From DASUXY01 sp036377675 (GTDB lineage: Bacteria; Bacillota; Bacilli; Bacillales; Amphibacillaceae): DNA of 64,000 nt. Where the stretch lies: the NCBI GenBank assembly GCA_036377675.1, contig DASUXY010000024.1, forward strand, positions 1 through 64,000, in the 5' to 3' direction. The stretch's first letter is position 1. Every line of letters starts with the position of its first letter. This document shows, one piece after another, positions 35,606 through 44,897 of the stretch. The notes beneath the pieces were generated by a model that was not told the origin of the DNA, did not search any database, and saw only the letters and a program-made list of their open reading frames with translations. The position numbers and the translations under genes were made by a program.

Positions 35606-35794
35606 TTAAACGCGTTTAACTTTTCCTGATTTTAATGCTCGAGCAGAAACATAAACTCGTTTTGGTTTACCATCAACCATAATTCGGACTTTTTGCACAT
35701 TCGCTTTCCATTTGCGTTTCCGCGCATTTAAAGCATGTGAACGTTTATTCCCTGTTCGGGTTCTACGACCTGTAACAACACATTTACGTGCCAA
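35606..35794 (-). CDS. rpmB: 50S ribosomal protein L28
   Basis: Ribosomal large-subunit protein of 62 residues with the typical MARKCVVTGR start and VYVSARALKSGKV end. The start codon is TTG at 35794, with AGGAGGG eight bases upstream; no ATG is available. It is encoded opposite to its neighbours, as in B. subtilis, with its own promoter and terminator. Confidence 0.97.
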   Translation of the reverse strand: MARKCVVTGRRTRTGNKRSHALNARKRKWKANVQKVRIMVDGKPKRVYVSARALKSGKVKRV

Positions 35795-35837
35795 CTTTAT
35801 CCCTCCTACTTAACCACGTGTCATACAATACTCATAC

Positions 35838-35866
35838 AATTTACCATAATGTTTTATAAAATGCAA
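35838..35866 (-). promoter_or_regulatory. rpmB promoter
   Basis: On the minus strand, TTGCAT (35861-35866) and an extended -10 TGGTAAATT (TAAATT at 35838-35843) are separated by 17 bases, 44 bases upstream of the rpmB start. Confidence 0.65.
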
Positions 35867-36075
35867 TAGTAGAAAACGCACTTGACAGAAGTGTCTATAT
35901 CGGTCATTGTTATAAGTGGTAAAATATCTCTTATTAACGTTTATCGTTGGTTACAATTACCCGATTTGTACAAATATCTAATCGTGTTTTGAGGGAACAG
36001 AAGCCTTGTCTGCTTTTAAATTTTATCACCTTGTAGTAAAATAACCTTATGATATAAGCGTTAAGGAGGATGAAG

Positions 36076-36438
36076 ATGTCCATAGAATTAAATACAAAAG
36101 ACGGTCAAGTTACGATTACAAATGAAGTGATTGCTACAATAGCTGGTGGTGCAGCTGTTGAATGTTACGGCATTGTCGGCATGGCATCCAAAAATCAAAT
36201 AAAAGACGGGATTGCCGAAATTTTAAGGAAAGAAAACTTTTCCAAAGGTGTCGTCGTTCGACAAGAGGATAATCGCTTACATATTGATATGTACATCATT
36301 GTAAGTTACGGTACAAAAATCTCAGAAGTCGCACATAATGTTCAATCACAAGTTAAATACATGTTGAATCAATCTCTCGGATTATCGATTGATTCCGTTA
36401 ATATTTATATACAAGGAGTACGTGTGGCGAAGGATTGA
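36076..36438 (+). CDS. yloU: Asp23/YloU family protein
   Basis: A 120-residue member of the Asp23/Gls24 (DUF322) family, associated with the membrane and with envelope stress in other Firmicutes. The exact role is unknown. The conserved core GGAAVECYGIVGMASKNQIKDG and IVSYGTKISEVAHNVQ is almost identical to B. subtilis YloU. I chose ATG 36076, six bases after AAGGAGG; the upstream ATG 36070 touches the site. It precedes fakA by 30 bases. Confidence 0.92.
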   Translation: MSIELNTKDGQVTITNEVIATIAGGAAVECYGIVGMASKNQIKDGIAEILRKENFSKGVVVRQEDNRLHIDMYIIVSYGTKISEVAHNVQSQVKYMLNQSLGLSIDSVNIYIQGVRVAKD

Positions 36439-36468
36439 TGATCGTTCGCCGACTGAGGAGGAAATATT

Positions 36469-38130
36469 GTGAAAGAAGTACAAACGTTAGATGGCACCTT
36501 ATTCACGAAAATGGTTCGCTTCGGAGCACACCATTTAAAGAACAATGCTGAACTGATTGATGCGTTAAATGTTTTTCCTGTTCCAGACGGAGATACAGGT
36601 ACAAATATGAATTTATCGATGACATCCGGTGCTGAAGAAGTAAAAAAAGCATCATCAGATCATATATCCATTGTTGCCCAAGCCCTCTCCAAAGGGCTTT
36701 TAATGGGAGCAAGAGGGAACTCCGGAGTTATTTTGTCACAGATTTTTCGCGGGTTTTCCCAAGGAGTTGGAGAAAATTCTGCTCTAACAACAAAAGATTT
36801 AGCAGTCGCTTTTGAAAGTGGTGTAAACACCGCTTATAAAGCTGTTATGAAACCCGTTGAAGGTACGATTTTGACAGTTGCTAAGGACGCAGCCAACAAA
36901 GCGATGGAAGAAGCGCGTAAGGAAGTAGATATTGTTACCCTCATGGAAGCTGTCGTAAAAGAGGCGAAAGCTTCTTTGAGACGTACACCAGACTTACTTC
37001 CGGTTTTGAAAGAAGTCGGTGTCGTCGATTCTGGTGGACAAGGACTCGTAACAATTTATGAAGGGTTCTTAGCTGCTTTAAAAGGTGAAGAACTTCCTGA
37101 AGAAATCGATACTGTTGATATGAGAGAGATGATTCGAGCAGAGCACCACAAAATTGCACAAGATTTTATGGACACATCCGATATACAATACGGTTATTGT
37201 ACAGAGTTTATGGTCAAATTTGAAGATGAAAAAATTAAACAACATCCATTTAGTGAAGAGGCATTTCGCAATGAATTAAGTAAACATGGTGATTCGTTAC
37301 TCGTCGTCGCCGATGAAGATGTCGTTAAAGTTCATATTCATACGGAATATCCAGGTAATGTCATGACGCTCGGTCAAAATTACGGTAGCTTAACGAATAT
37401 GAAAATCGAAAATATGCGTGAACAACATATGTCAATTGTAGGAGAGCAAACAGAATCAGCAAGTCAAGAAAAGTCAGACTATGCTATTGTAACCGTTGCT
37501 CTTGGGTCAGGTATAAAAACATTATTTGAAAGCCTGGGAGCGACGGTCGTTATTGAAGGCGGACAAACGATGAATCCGAGTACGCAAGATATTTCCAATG
37601 CGATTGCAAAAGCGAATGCAAACAACATCCTTATTTTACCAAACAATAAAAATATTGTAATGGCTGCTAAGCAAGCTGCAGAATTGGCTGATGAAAACGT
37701 TGAAGTTGTTACGACGAAGACGATTCCACAGGGGATTACCGCTTTATTGGCATTTCATCCGAATGAGCCGATTCATAAAAATAAGCAGAAAATGGATGAT
37801 GCTTGTACAGAAGTGAAAACGGGACAAGTTACATACGCCATTCGGAATACCAAAATTAATGGTATGACAATTGAAAAAGGCCATTTTATGGGAATTGAAG
37901 ATGGAGAAATAAAAAGTTCTCACAAAGATCACATGAAAGTTGTGAAAGATCTTTTAAACGAAATGGTTACAGAAGATGACGAACTGTTAACGATTTTAAA
38001 AGGTGAAGATGTAAGCGACAAAGAAGCTCAAGAACTAGTAGCATATGTTGAAGAAACATATGAGGATTTAGAAGTTGAATTACATGACGGTAACCAACCG
38101 ATTTATTCCTATATTTTTGCAGTTGAATAA
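36469..38130 (+). CDS. fakA: Fatty acid kinase catalytic subunit (DhaL/DegV-like)
   Basis: Phosphorylates exogenous fatty acids bound to FakB so that they can enter PlsX/PlsY phospholipid synthesis. The 553 residues have an N-terminal DhaL-type ATP domain (NVFPVPDGDTGTNM at about 31-44, GARGNSGVILSQIFRG), a middle domain and a C-terminal DegV-like part. The start is GTG with AGGAGG eight bases upstream. It is the orthologue of yloV. No fakB lies in the window. Confidence 0.95.
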   Translation: MKEVQTLDGTLFTKMVRFGAHHLKNNAELIDALNVFPVPDGDTGTNMNLSMTSGAEEVKKASSDHISIVAQALSKGLLMGARGNSGVILSQIFRGFSQGVGENSALTTKDLAVAFESGVNTAYKAVMKPVEGTILTVAKDAANKAMEEARKEVDIVTLMEAVVKEAKASLRRTPDLLPVLKEVGVVDSGGQGLVTIYEGFLAALKGEELPEEIDTVDMREMIRAEHHKIAQDFMDTSDIQYGYCTEFMVKFEDEKIKQHPFSEEAFRNELSKHGDSLLVVADEDVVKVHIHTEYPGNVMTLGQNYGSLTNMKIENMREQHMSIVGEQTESASQEKSDYAIVTVALGSGIKTLFESLGATVVIEGGQTMNPSTQDISNAIAKANANNILILPNNKNIVMAAKQAAELADENVEVVTTKTIPQGITALLAFHPNEPIHKNKQKMDDACTEVKTGQVTYAIRNTKINGMTIEKGHFMGIEDGEIKSSHKDHMKVVKDLLNEMVTEDDELLTILKGEDVSDKEAQELVAYVEETYEDLEVELHDGNQPIYSYIFAVE

Positions 38131-38147
38131 CCAAGAGTTACATAAGA

Positions 38148-38175
38148 AATTCGCCCCTTCTCGGGTGAATTTTTT
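38148..38175 (+). terminator. Terminator after fakA
   Basis: AATTCGCCC and GGGTGAATT pair with one G-T pair around a short loop and are followed by TTTTT, just after the fakA stop. Confidence 0.75.
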
Positions 38176-38216
38176 ATGTTCACGGATAAACGTTTTGGTG
38201 TTATGATCCATTTTTA

Positions 38217-38246
38217 AATGATAAATAGGACAATGTTTGCTATAAT
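38217..38246 (+). promoter_or_regulatory. recG promoter (extended -10)
   Basis: TGCTATAAT at 38238-38246 is a consensus extended -10. No good -35 is visible. It lies about 70 bases upstream of recG. Confidence 0.5.
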
Positions 38247-38314
38247 TTTAGCGACGTTACATCTCGGCATGCTAGGTGAGGGAAATCAATTTATAGATAG
38301 AAAGAGTGGTTTTA

Positions 38315-40348
38315 ATGTTAAATGATTCCATCACGTGTTTAAAAGGTGTCGGAAAGAAAACTGCTGAAGATTTAAACCGTATGGATATATATACGGTTGA
38401 AGACTTATTGTTTTACTTTCCTAATCGATACAACTTCTTCGAGATAAAACCTTTAGAACAATTGCTTCATGAAGATAAAGTAACTATTGAGGGAACGGTG
38501 TTATACGAACCTTCCCTATCTTTTTTTGGACGGAAAAAATCACGACTGACGTTTACGATCCAAGTTGAAAATGTGGCGGTTAAAGCGGTGATGTTTAATC
38601 GAGCTTTTGCTAAAAAGCATATTAAAGCAGGTGATGTCATGACGCTTACCGGTAAGTGGGACGCACATCGTTTGCAAATTACTGTTGATACGTATAAAAA
38701 AGGCCCTGCCAAAAATTATGCAAACATTCAACCTGTCTATTATGTGAAGGGGAAATTAACGAGTAATCGATTAAAAAAGTTCATTCAACAAGCACTGAAC
38801 GAATATAGTGATGACATTGATGAACTTTTGCCTGTTGATTACTTAACAAGCTATAAAATACCCACTCGGAAAGAGGCTTTGCAAACGATGCACTTTCCGA
38901 GTAATCGATTATCACTTAAACATGCGCGGAGACGTTTTACATATGAAGAGTTTTTAATCTTTCAATTGAAGATTCAACTGCTTAAAAGGCTTAAACGAGA
39001 GGAAACGGTAGGGGTCGTTCATCATTATGACCCTATAAAAGTACAAGATTTTATGAACACATTGCCTTTTTCTTTGACGGATGACCAGAACAAATCGTTA
39101 CAGCAAATTTTGGCGGATATGAGATCATCGTATCAGATGAACCGTTTGTTACAAGGAGATGTTGGTTCTGGAAAAACAATCGTAGCAGCGATTAGTTTAT
39201 ATGCTGCCATTACCGCAAATAAACAAGGAGCTTTAATGGTTCCAACAGAAATCTTAGCAGAACAGCATTATCAATCATTGGTAGATCTGTTCGGTGATTA
39301 CGTAAACATTGTCTTGTTGACAGGGTCTATTAAAGGGAAAAAACGCGAACAGATTGTTGCCGCTATTGAAAATCATGAGGCACATCTTGTGATCGGGACA
39401 CATGCCTTAATTCAAGATGACGTGTTCTTTCATGATTTAGGCTTAGTCATTGTCGATGAACAACATCGTTTCGGGGTAGAACAGCGCCGAATGTTACGAG
39501 CTAAAGGTCTACATCCCGATGTCTTGTTTATGACAGCTACTCCTATTCCGAGAACGTTAGCCATTACGGCATTTGGAGATATGGATGTATCGCTTATTAG
39601 GGAAATGCCTGCGGGAAGAAAAGAAATTAAAACGTATTGGGTGAAAGAAAACATGTTCGAACGTGTCTTATATTTTATTGGAAGACGAGTAGCTCAAGGA
39701 GAACAAGCATATGTAATTTCTCCTCTAATTGAAGAGTCAGATGAACTCGATATTCAAAATGCTGTTGATCTTCATCGTCAATTACAACAATTTTTTCCAA
39801 AACATATCCGGGTAGGACTTATGCATGGGAGACTGGCGAAAGATGAAAAGGAGGAAACGATGAGAGATTTTGCACAAAACAAAGTGCATGTGCTCGTATC
39901 TACCACCGTCGTAGAAGTCGGTGTTAACGTCCCGCGAGCAACGATTATGATAATCTATGATGCGGAGCGTTTCGGATTAGCACAACTCCATCAACTGCGA
40001 GGAAGAGTCGGTCGTGGCGATCAACAAAGTTACTGTATTTTAATCGCCGACCCAAAAGGAGACATTGGGAAAGAACGAATGCGCATTATGACTGAGACGA
40101 GTAACGGCTTTGAATTAGCGGAGAAAGATTTACAATTACGTGGGCCTGGTGACTTTTTTGGTAAAAAGCAGAGCGGTTTACCTGACTTTAAAATCGCTGA
40201 TGTTGTCCATGATTATCGCGCCTTAGAGACGGCTCGACATGATGCTCAAGAGATAATTGAAACGAATGAATTAATGGAAAATCCAGCTTTTCATCATTTA
40301 CGTAAACATTTAAAAGAAGACGATTTATTAACAGCTCAACTCGATTAA
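38315..40348 (+). CDS. recG: ATP-dependent DNA helicase RecG
   Basis: Branched-DNA helicase that reverses stalled forks and processes Holliday junctions. The 677 residues contain an N-terminal wedge domain, Walker A GDVGSGKTIVA, DEQHRFG (DEXH type), TATPIPRT and the C-terminal motif QLRGRVGRG. ATG 38315 lies seven bases after AGAGTGG and is preferred to GTG 38306, which overlaps that site. Confidence 0.97.
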   Translation: MLNDSITCLKGVGKKTAEDLNRMDIYTVEDLLFYFPNRYNFFEIKPLEQLLHEDKVTIEGTVLYEPSLSFFGRKKSRLTFTIQVENVAVKAVMFNRAFAKKHIKAGDVMTLTGKWDAHRLQITVDTYKKGPAKNYANIQPVYYVKGKLTSNRLKKFIQQALNEYSDDIDELLPVDYLTSYKIPTRKEALQTMHFPSNRLSLKHARRRFTYEEFLIFQLKIQLLKRLKREETVGVVHHYDPIKVQDFMNTLPFSLTDDQNKSLQQILADMRSSYQMNRLLQGDVGSGKTIVAAISLYAAITANKQGALMVPTEILAEQHYQSLVDLFGDYVNIVLLTGSIKGKKREQIVAAIENHEAHLVIGTHALIQDDVFFHDLGLVIVDEQHRFGVEQRRMLRAKGLHPDVLFMTATPIPRTLAITAFGDMDVSLIREMPAGRKEIKTYWVKENMFERVLYFIGRRVAQGEQAYVISPLIEESDELDIQNAVDLHRQLQQFFPKHIRVGLMHGRLAKDEKEETMRDFAQNKVHVLVSTTVVEVGVNVPRATIMIIYDAERFGLAQLHQLRGRVGRGDQQSYCILIADPKGDIGKERMRIMTETSNGFELAEKDLQLRGPGDFFGKKQSGLPDFKIADVVHDYRALETARHDAQEIIETNELMENPAFHHLRKHLKEDDLLTAQLD

Positions 40349-40355
40349 ATATACC

Positions 40356-40384
40356 TTGCAATAATAACTCTGGTAATATATATT
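40356..40384 (+). promoter_or_regulatory. fapR operon promoter
   Basis: TTGCAA (40356-40361) and TATATT (40379-40384) are separated by exactly 17 bases, directly after recG and upstream of fapR. Confidence 0.65.
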
Positions 40385-40387
40385 ACT

Positions 40388-40406
40388 ATTAGGACCAAGT
40401 CATAAA
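40388..40406 (+). promoter_or_regulatory. Candidate FapR operator
   Basis: ATTAGGACCAAGTCATAAA lies just downstream of the -10 box and agrees at most positions with the FapR operator pattern ATTAGTACC-AGTC-TAA as I remember it from B. subtilis. FapR would then repress its own operon, with malonyl-CoA as inducer. The consensus is from memory. Confidence 0.45.
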
Positions 40407-40474
40407 GTATGATGCAATGTGTACATATCGCAACATTCGTTAAATGAATAAGATGGTAGTGGATGGTGCTATAG

Positions 40475-41035
40475 ATGAGAAAGGCAAAGCGAAAACGCCA
40501 ACAATTATTAAAAGAAACGATTCAACAAACGCCTTTTATAACCGACGAAGAACTTGCTAAAAAATTTTCCGTTAGTGTACAAACCATCAGATTAGACCGT
40601 GTGGAATTAAACATACCTGAGCTTCGAAAACGAATTAAATCAGTAGCTACGTCACAATGGAATGAAACGGTCAAATCATTAACTTTGGAAGATATTATTG
40701 GGGAAGTCATTGATCTTGACCTTGATCGACGGGCGATTTCTATATTGGATATCGGTAAGGAACATGTTTTTTCTAAGAAGAATATTGCCCGGGGGCATCA
40801 TTTGTTCGCTCAGGCAAACTCTTTAGCAGTTGCCGTCATTGATGATGAGTTAGCATTGACGGTTCAAGCGACAATCGAGTTCTCGCGACAAGTAAAAGAA
40901 GGAGAGCGCGTCGTCGCCAAAGCAGTTGTTGAAGAAATAAATGACGATGGTTTAACAATCGTTCATGTGAATAGTTACGTTGATCAAGTTCATGTATTTA
41001 AAGGTACTTTTCATATGTACCGATCGACTGAATGA
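40475..41035 (+). CDS. fapR: Fatty acid and phospholipid biosynthesis repressor FapR
   Basis: Malonyl-CoA-sensing repressor of lipid genes. The 186 residues have an N-terminal DeoR-like helix-turn-helix (about 20-60, TDEELAKKFSVSVQTIRLDR) and a C-terminal hot-dog fold (about 95-185) that binds malonyl-CoA in the family. It heads the plsX-fabD-fabG-acpP group. Confidence 0.95.
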   Translation: MRKAKRKRQQLLKETIQQTPFITDEELAKKFSVSVQTIRLDRVELNIPELRKRIKSVATSQWNETVKSLTLEDIIGEVIDLDLDRRAISILDIGKEHVFSKKNIARGHHLFAQANSLAVAVIDDELALTVQATIEFSRQVKEGERVVAKAVVEEINDDGLTIVHVNSYVDQVHVFKGTFHMYRSTE

Positions 41036-41064
41036 AGTGTGAGCTATGTAAAGGAGAAACGTTT

Positions 41065-42072
41065 ATGAGACTTGCAATCGATGCAATGGGAGGCGACCAT
41101 GCACCAAAAGCTGTCGTTGAAGGTGCTGTAGAGGCTGTCTCGCAAATAGATAATTTACATATTACATTAGTTGGTGATCAAGCAAAAATCAAACCGTTCC
41201 TATCGAATGAATCAAACATCGATATTTTACATACGACAGAAGTCATTACAGGGGATGATGAACCTGTTCGATCTGTCCGTCGAAAACGAAACTCGTCCAT
41301 GGTATTAATGGCTAAGGAGGTAAAAGAAAAACGAGTTGATGCGTGTATATCTGCTGGAAATACAGGCGCTTTAATGAGTGCCGGTTTGTTTGTCGTCGGT
41401 AGAATTCCTGGAATTGCTCGCCCTGCCCTTAGTCCAACATTACCAACGTTAGACGGAAAAGGTGTGCTCCTTCTCGACGTAGGAGCGAATGTAAATGCAA
41501 AACCAACCCATTTGTTACAGCATGCAATTATGGGATCGATCTATGCAGAAAAGGTCCGTCTCAAGAAAGAGCCTACCGTTGGCTTGTTAAATGTTGGAAC
41601 AGAAGAAGGAAAAGGTCATGATTTAGCAAATAAAACCTTTTCACTTTTGGAAAATGCCCCGATAAACTTTATGGGCAATGTCGAAGCACGTGACATTTTT
41701 AATGGTGTTAGTGATGTTGTTGTGACAGACGGTTTCAGTGGAAATGTGACGTTAAAAACAATCGAAGGAACAGCACTTATGATATTTTCTTTATTAAAGG
41801 ATACGTTGATGTCGTCCATGAAAACAAAATTAGTAGCAGCTCTCATGAAAAATGATTTAAAAAAATTAAAGGATCAATTAGATTATTCAGAGTATGGGGG
41901 TGCCGGACTATTCGGTTTAAAAGCACCTGTCATTAAAGCACACGGTTCATCGAATAGCCGAGCGATCTTTAATGCCATTCGCCAAGCATGCCATATGGTT
42001 GACAATGAGGTTACAGAAACGATTCAAGGAACAATCGCATCTATCCGAAGAGAACAGGAGGAGCGGCAATGA
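41065..42072 (+). CDS. plsX: Phosphate acyltransferase PlsX
   Basis: Converts acyl-ACP to acyl-phosphate for PlsY at the membrane. The 335 residues start with RLAIDAMGGDHAPK, and the family segments ISAGNTGALMSAG and LFGLKAPVIKAHGSS are present. I chose ATG 41065, six bases after AAAGGAG; the frame open from 41032 adds residues absent from the family. It overlaps fabD (ATGA). Confidence 0.96.
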   Translation: MRLAIDAMGGDHAPKAVVEGAVEAVSQIDNLHITLVGDQAKIKPFLSNESNIDILHTTEVITGDDEPVRSVRRKRNSSMVLMAKEVKEKRVDACISAGNTGALMSAGLFVVGRIPGIARPALSPTLPTLDGKGVLLLDVGANVNAKPTHLLQHAIMGSIYAEKVRLKKEPTVGLLNVGTEEGKGHDLANKTFSLLENAPINFMGNVEARDIFNGVSDVVVTDGFSGNVTLKTIEGTALMIFSLLKDTLMSSMKTKLVAALMKNDLKKLKDQLDYSEYGGAGLFGLKAPVIKAHGSSNSRAIFNAIRQACHMVDNEVTETIQGTIASIRREQEERQ

Positions 42073-43004
42073 AACGAATAGCCTATATGTTTCCAGGTCA
42101 AGGTTCACAAGCAGTAGGTATGGGGAAAGATATTTACGATGAATTTTCTAAAGTTCAAGCAATGTACGAACAAGCAAATGACACGTTACAGAAAGATCTC
42201 CGGTCAATTATGTTTGAAGGACCGACAGACAGATTAACAGAAACAGAAAATGCTCAACCTGCTTTACTTTTGTCAAGCATCGCCATTCATTCATTGTTAC
42301 AAGATGAAGGTATTCAACCAGATGTAACCGTAGGGCATAGTCTCGGTGAATATAGTGCCTTAGTAGCTGCAGGTGCCCTCACACTTAAGGAAGCATTGCC
42401 GCTTGTAGCGACACGGGGTAAACTAATGGAGGAAGCCTTTCCGAAAGGCCAAGGGACGATGGCTGCGGTTCTTGGTTTATCCGAACGAGAAATTGGACAT
42501 GTTTTAAAGCAAGTAACAGATGAAATTGTTGATTTGGCAAATATAAATTGTCCAGGACAAATCGTTATTTCCGGTTCTGTACAAGGTGTCGAGAAAGCTT
42601 CTAATTTGTTAAAGGAACATGGAGCGAGAAGGGTTATTCCATTAAATGTGAGTGGACCTTTTCATTCACGATTAATGAAATCGGCTAATGTTGAATTCGC
42701 TGATTATTTACATAAAGTGAATTTGAACGATGCCTCGATTCCTATTTATGCGAATGTAACCGCCACACCGGTTACACAAAAGGAAGAAATTAAGGAATTG
42801 CTCATCAAACAATTGTATTCTCCCGTAAGGTTTGAAGAATCGATTCGCAACATGATGGAGCAAGGTATAGATGCTTTTGTTGAAATCGGTAATGGCAAAG
42901 TGTTAAGTGGACTCGTAAGAAAAATCAATCGACGTATGAAAACATTTGCTGTTCAAGATGTAGCCTCATTAAAGAAGTTTATAACATGGTATAAGGAGGA
43001 TTGA
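42069..43004 (+). CDS. fabD: Malonyl-CoA:ACP transacylase
   Basis: Loads malonyl groups onto acyl carrier protein. The 311 residues contain FPGQGSQ near the start, the catalytic Ser91 in GHSLGEYSA, and the catalytic His in GPFHSRLM. GGAGG precedes the ATG. The gene is coupled to plsX upstream and ends with an AAGGAGG that serves fabG. Confidence 0.97.
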   Translation: MKRIAYMFPGQGSQAVGMGKDIYDEFSKVQAMYEQANDTLQKDLRSIMFEGPTDRLTETENAQPALLLSSIAIHSLLQDEGIQPDVTVGHSLGEYSALVAAGALTLKEALPLVATRGKLMEEAFPKGQGTMAAVLGLSEREIGHVLKQVTDEIVDLANINCPGQIVISGSVQGVEKASNLLKEHGARRVIPLNVSGPFHSRLMKSANVEFADYLHKVNLNDASIPIYANVTATPVTQKEEIKELLIKQLYSPVRFEESIRNMMEQGIDAFVEIGNGKVLSGLVRKINRRMKTFAVQDVASLKKFITWYKED

Positions 43005-43006
43005 GA

Positions 43007-43747
43007 ATGCTCAACGATAAAAACGCTCTCGTTACGGGGGCATCTAGAGGAATTGGTCGCGCTATTGCCTTGGAATTGGCTTCAAAAGGGGCAAATGTAG
43101 CGATTAATTACGCAGGGAATGAAGCAAAAGCCGAAGCAGTTGTCGAAGAAGTTCAAGAATTAGGTGTTAACGCTTTTAAAATTCAAGCTGACGTATCTGA
43201 TGAAGCAAGTGTCAAAACAATGATTAAAGAAGTGACGAAGCAATTTGGAAGTCTTGATATTCTCGTAAATAACGCCGGCATTACACGTGATCAATTATTA
43301 ATGCGGATGAAAGAAACAGACTTTGATGATGTCATTAACACGAATCTTAAAGGAACCTTCCTCTGTATGAAAGCAGCGTCACGACCGATGATGAAACAAA
43401 AATCGGGAAAAATAATTAATGTTGCCTCAATTGTCGGAGTAACAGGTAATCCAGGGCAAGCGAACTATGTCGCTGCAAAAGCAGGGATCATCGGTTTAAC
43501 GAAATCAGCAGCGAAGGAACTAGCTCCACGAAATATTTTAGTAAACGCTGTTGCACCCGGATTTATATCAACTGATATGACCGATGCTTTAAGTGAGGAA
43601 CAGAAAGAACAGATGTTATCCTTGATTCCACTCGCCAAACTCGGTACACCTGAAGATGTGGCAAAAGTTGTTCGTTTTTTAGCGACGAGTGATTCTGATT
43701 ATATAACTGGACAAACGATTCACATCGACGGTGGCATGGCCATGTAA
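43007..43747 (+). CDS. fabG: 3-oxoacyl-ACP reductase
   Basis: NADPH-dependent reductase of the elongation cycle, a short-chain dehydrogenase. The 246 residues have GASRGIG for the cofactor, NNAG, and the Ser-Tyr-Lys triad (ASIVG, then YVAAKAG). I chose ATG 43007, eight bases after AAGGAGG. It overlaps no gene and is followed by acpP after 37 bases. Confidence 0.97.
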   Translation: MLNDKNALVTGASRGIGRAIALELASKGANVAINYAGNEAKAEAVVEEVQELGVNAFKIQADVSDEASVKTMIKEVTKQFGSLDILVNNAGITRDQLLMRMKETDFDDVINTNLKGTFLCMKAASRPMMKQKSGKIINVASIVGVTGNPGQANYVAAKAGIIGLTKSAAKELAPRNILVNAVAPGFISTDMTDALSEEQKEQMLSLIPLAKLGTPEDVAKVVRFLATSDSDYITGQTIHIDGGMAM

Positions 43748-43784
43748 ATGATTTAAACAGCCCCTTGAAAGGAGGTGAGTGATG

Positions 43785-44018
43785 ATGGAAGATATTTTTG
43801 AGCGTGTAAAAGAAATTATTGTCGATCAACTTGATGCTGAAGAGTCAAAAGTAACGATGGAAGCTTCTTTCAGAGATGATTTAGAAGCAGACTCATTAGA
43901 TGTCGTTGAATTAGTGATGGAACTTGAGGACGAATTCGACATGGAAATCGCCGACGAAGAAGCTGAAAAAATCAATACGGTTGGTGATGCTGTTGAATAC
44001 ATAAACAGCAACAAGTAA
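43785..44018 (+). CDS. acpP: Acyl carrier protein
   Basis: A 77-residue carrier of growing acyl chains. The phosphopantetheine serine is Ser37 in ADSLDVVEL. The residue three before it, usually Gly in DLGADSL, is Glu34 here. The start has GGAGGTG seven bases upstream; ATG 43782 is also possible. It is the last gene of the fapR group and is followed by a hairpin. Confidence 0.96.
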   Translation: MEDIFERVKEIIVDQLDAEESKVTMEASFRDDLEADSLDVVELVMELEDEFDMEIADEEAEKINTVGDAVEYINSNK

Positions 44019-44067
44019 AACTTATATATGTATGAACAGCTCGTCCCCATGGACAATCTGATTTATT

Positions 44068-44104
44068 GAAAGTCTCGCATATGCGGGACTTTCGATATGC
44101 TTTT
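44068..44104 (+). terminator. Hairpin after acpP
   Basis: GAAAGTCTCGCA and TGCGGGACTTTC pair with one G-T pair and almost no loop. Only GATATGCTTTT follows, so termination is likely but may be partial; rnc begins 30 bases later. Confidence 0.65.
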
Positions 44105-44133
44105 AATGGCAAACAATCGAGGTGGAATTGCGA

Positions 44134-44817
44134 ATGAGTGTAGCTCAGTTAGAAAAACAACTCGGATTTACATTCAAAAATCCTAAATTGTTAAAGCAGG
44201 CTTTTACACATTCATCCTATGTGAATGAGCATCAGGATAAACGTTTTTCGGATAATGAACGTCTCGAATTTTTAGGAGATGCTGTTTTAGAGTTAGGAGT
44301 TTCCCATTATTTATATAATGAAAAACAAAATATGGCCGAAGGTGAGATGACGAAACTGCGAGCATCGATTGTCTGTGAAGCCTCATTAGTTGATTTTGCC
44401 AAAGCTTTGAACTTTGGTCATTACATTATGCTCGGTCGCGGGGAAGAGCAAACAGGTGGTCGTAATCGGCCGGCATTATTAGCTGACGTATTTGAAGCAT
44501 TTCTTGGTGCTTTATATTTAGATCAAGGTCTTAAAGCTGTTTTACATTTTTTAGAGGAACATGTTTATCCGAAAATTAATGAAGGTGCTTTTTCGCATGC
44601 GATGGATTATAAGAGTCAATTACAAGAGTTTATCCAACAATTTAAAAACAAGCCGATCGAGTATCGAATTGTTGAAGAAAGAGGACCATCCCATAACCGT
44701 GAATTTGTTTCGCAAGTTTTCATAAAAAACAAAATTTCTGGTCATGGGGTAGGTCGGACGAAAAAAGAAGCCGAACAACGGGCAGCGAAACACGCTCTCG
44801 ATCAATTGAATCGGTAA
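44134..44817 (+). CDS. rnc: Ribonuclease III
   Basis: Double-strand-specific RNase that processes rRNA and antisense duplexes. The 227 residues have the catalytic domain (signature ERLEFLGDAVLE; second acidic segment ADVFEAFLGALY) and a C-terminal dsRNA-binding domain (about 155-227, ending in KKEAEQRAAKHAL). I chose ATG 44134, eight bases after GAGGTGG. Confidence 0.97.
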   Translation: MSVAQLEKQLGFTFKNPKLLKQAFTHSSYVNEHQDKRFSDNERLEFLGDAVLELGVSHYLYNEKQNMAEGEMTKLRASIVCEASLVDFAKALNFGHYIMLGRGEEQTGGRNRPALLADVFEAFLGALYLDQGLKAVLHFLEEHVYPKINEGAFSHAMDYKSQLQEFIQQFKNKPIEYRIVEERGPSHNREFVSQVFIKNKISGHGVGRTKKEAEQRAAKHALDQLNR

Positions 44818-44848
44818 TACTAACGAATGAAACAAATGTGTAAGAAAG

Positions 44849-44890
44849 AAAAAGACTGTTATTCAACAACCGACGAATTACAGTCTTTTT
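44849..44890. terminator. Bidirectional terminator between rnc and the yfkK-like gene
   Basis: AAAAAGACTGT and ACAGTCTTTTT are perfectly complementary around a 20-base loop, with T tracts on both strands. It ends rnc on the plus strand and the convergent gene on the minus strand. Confidence 0.88.
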
Positions 44891-44897
44891 CTATCGA

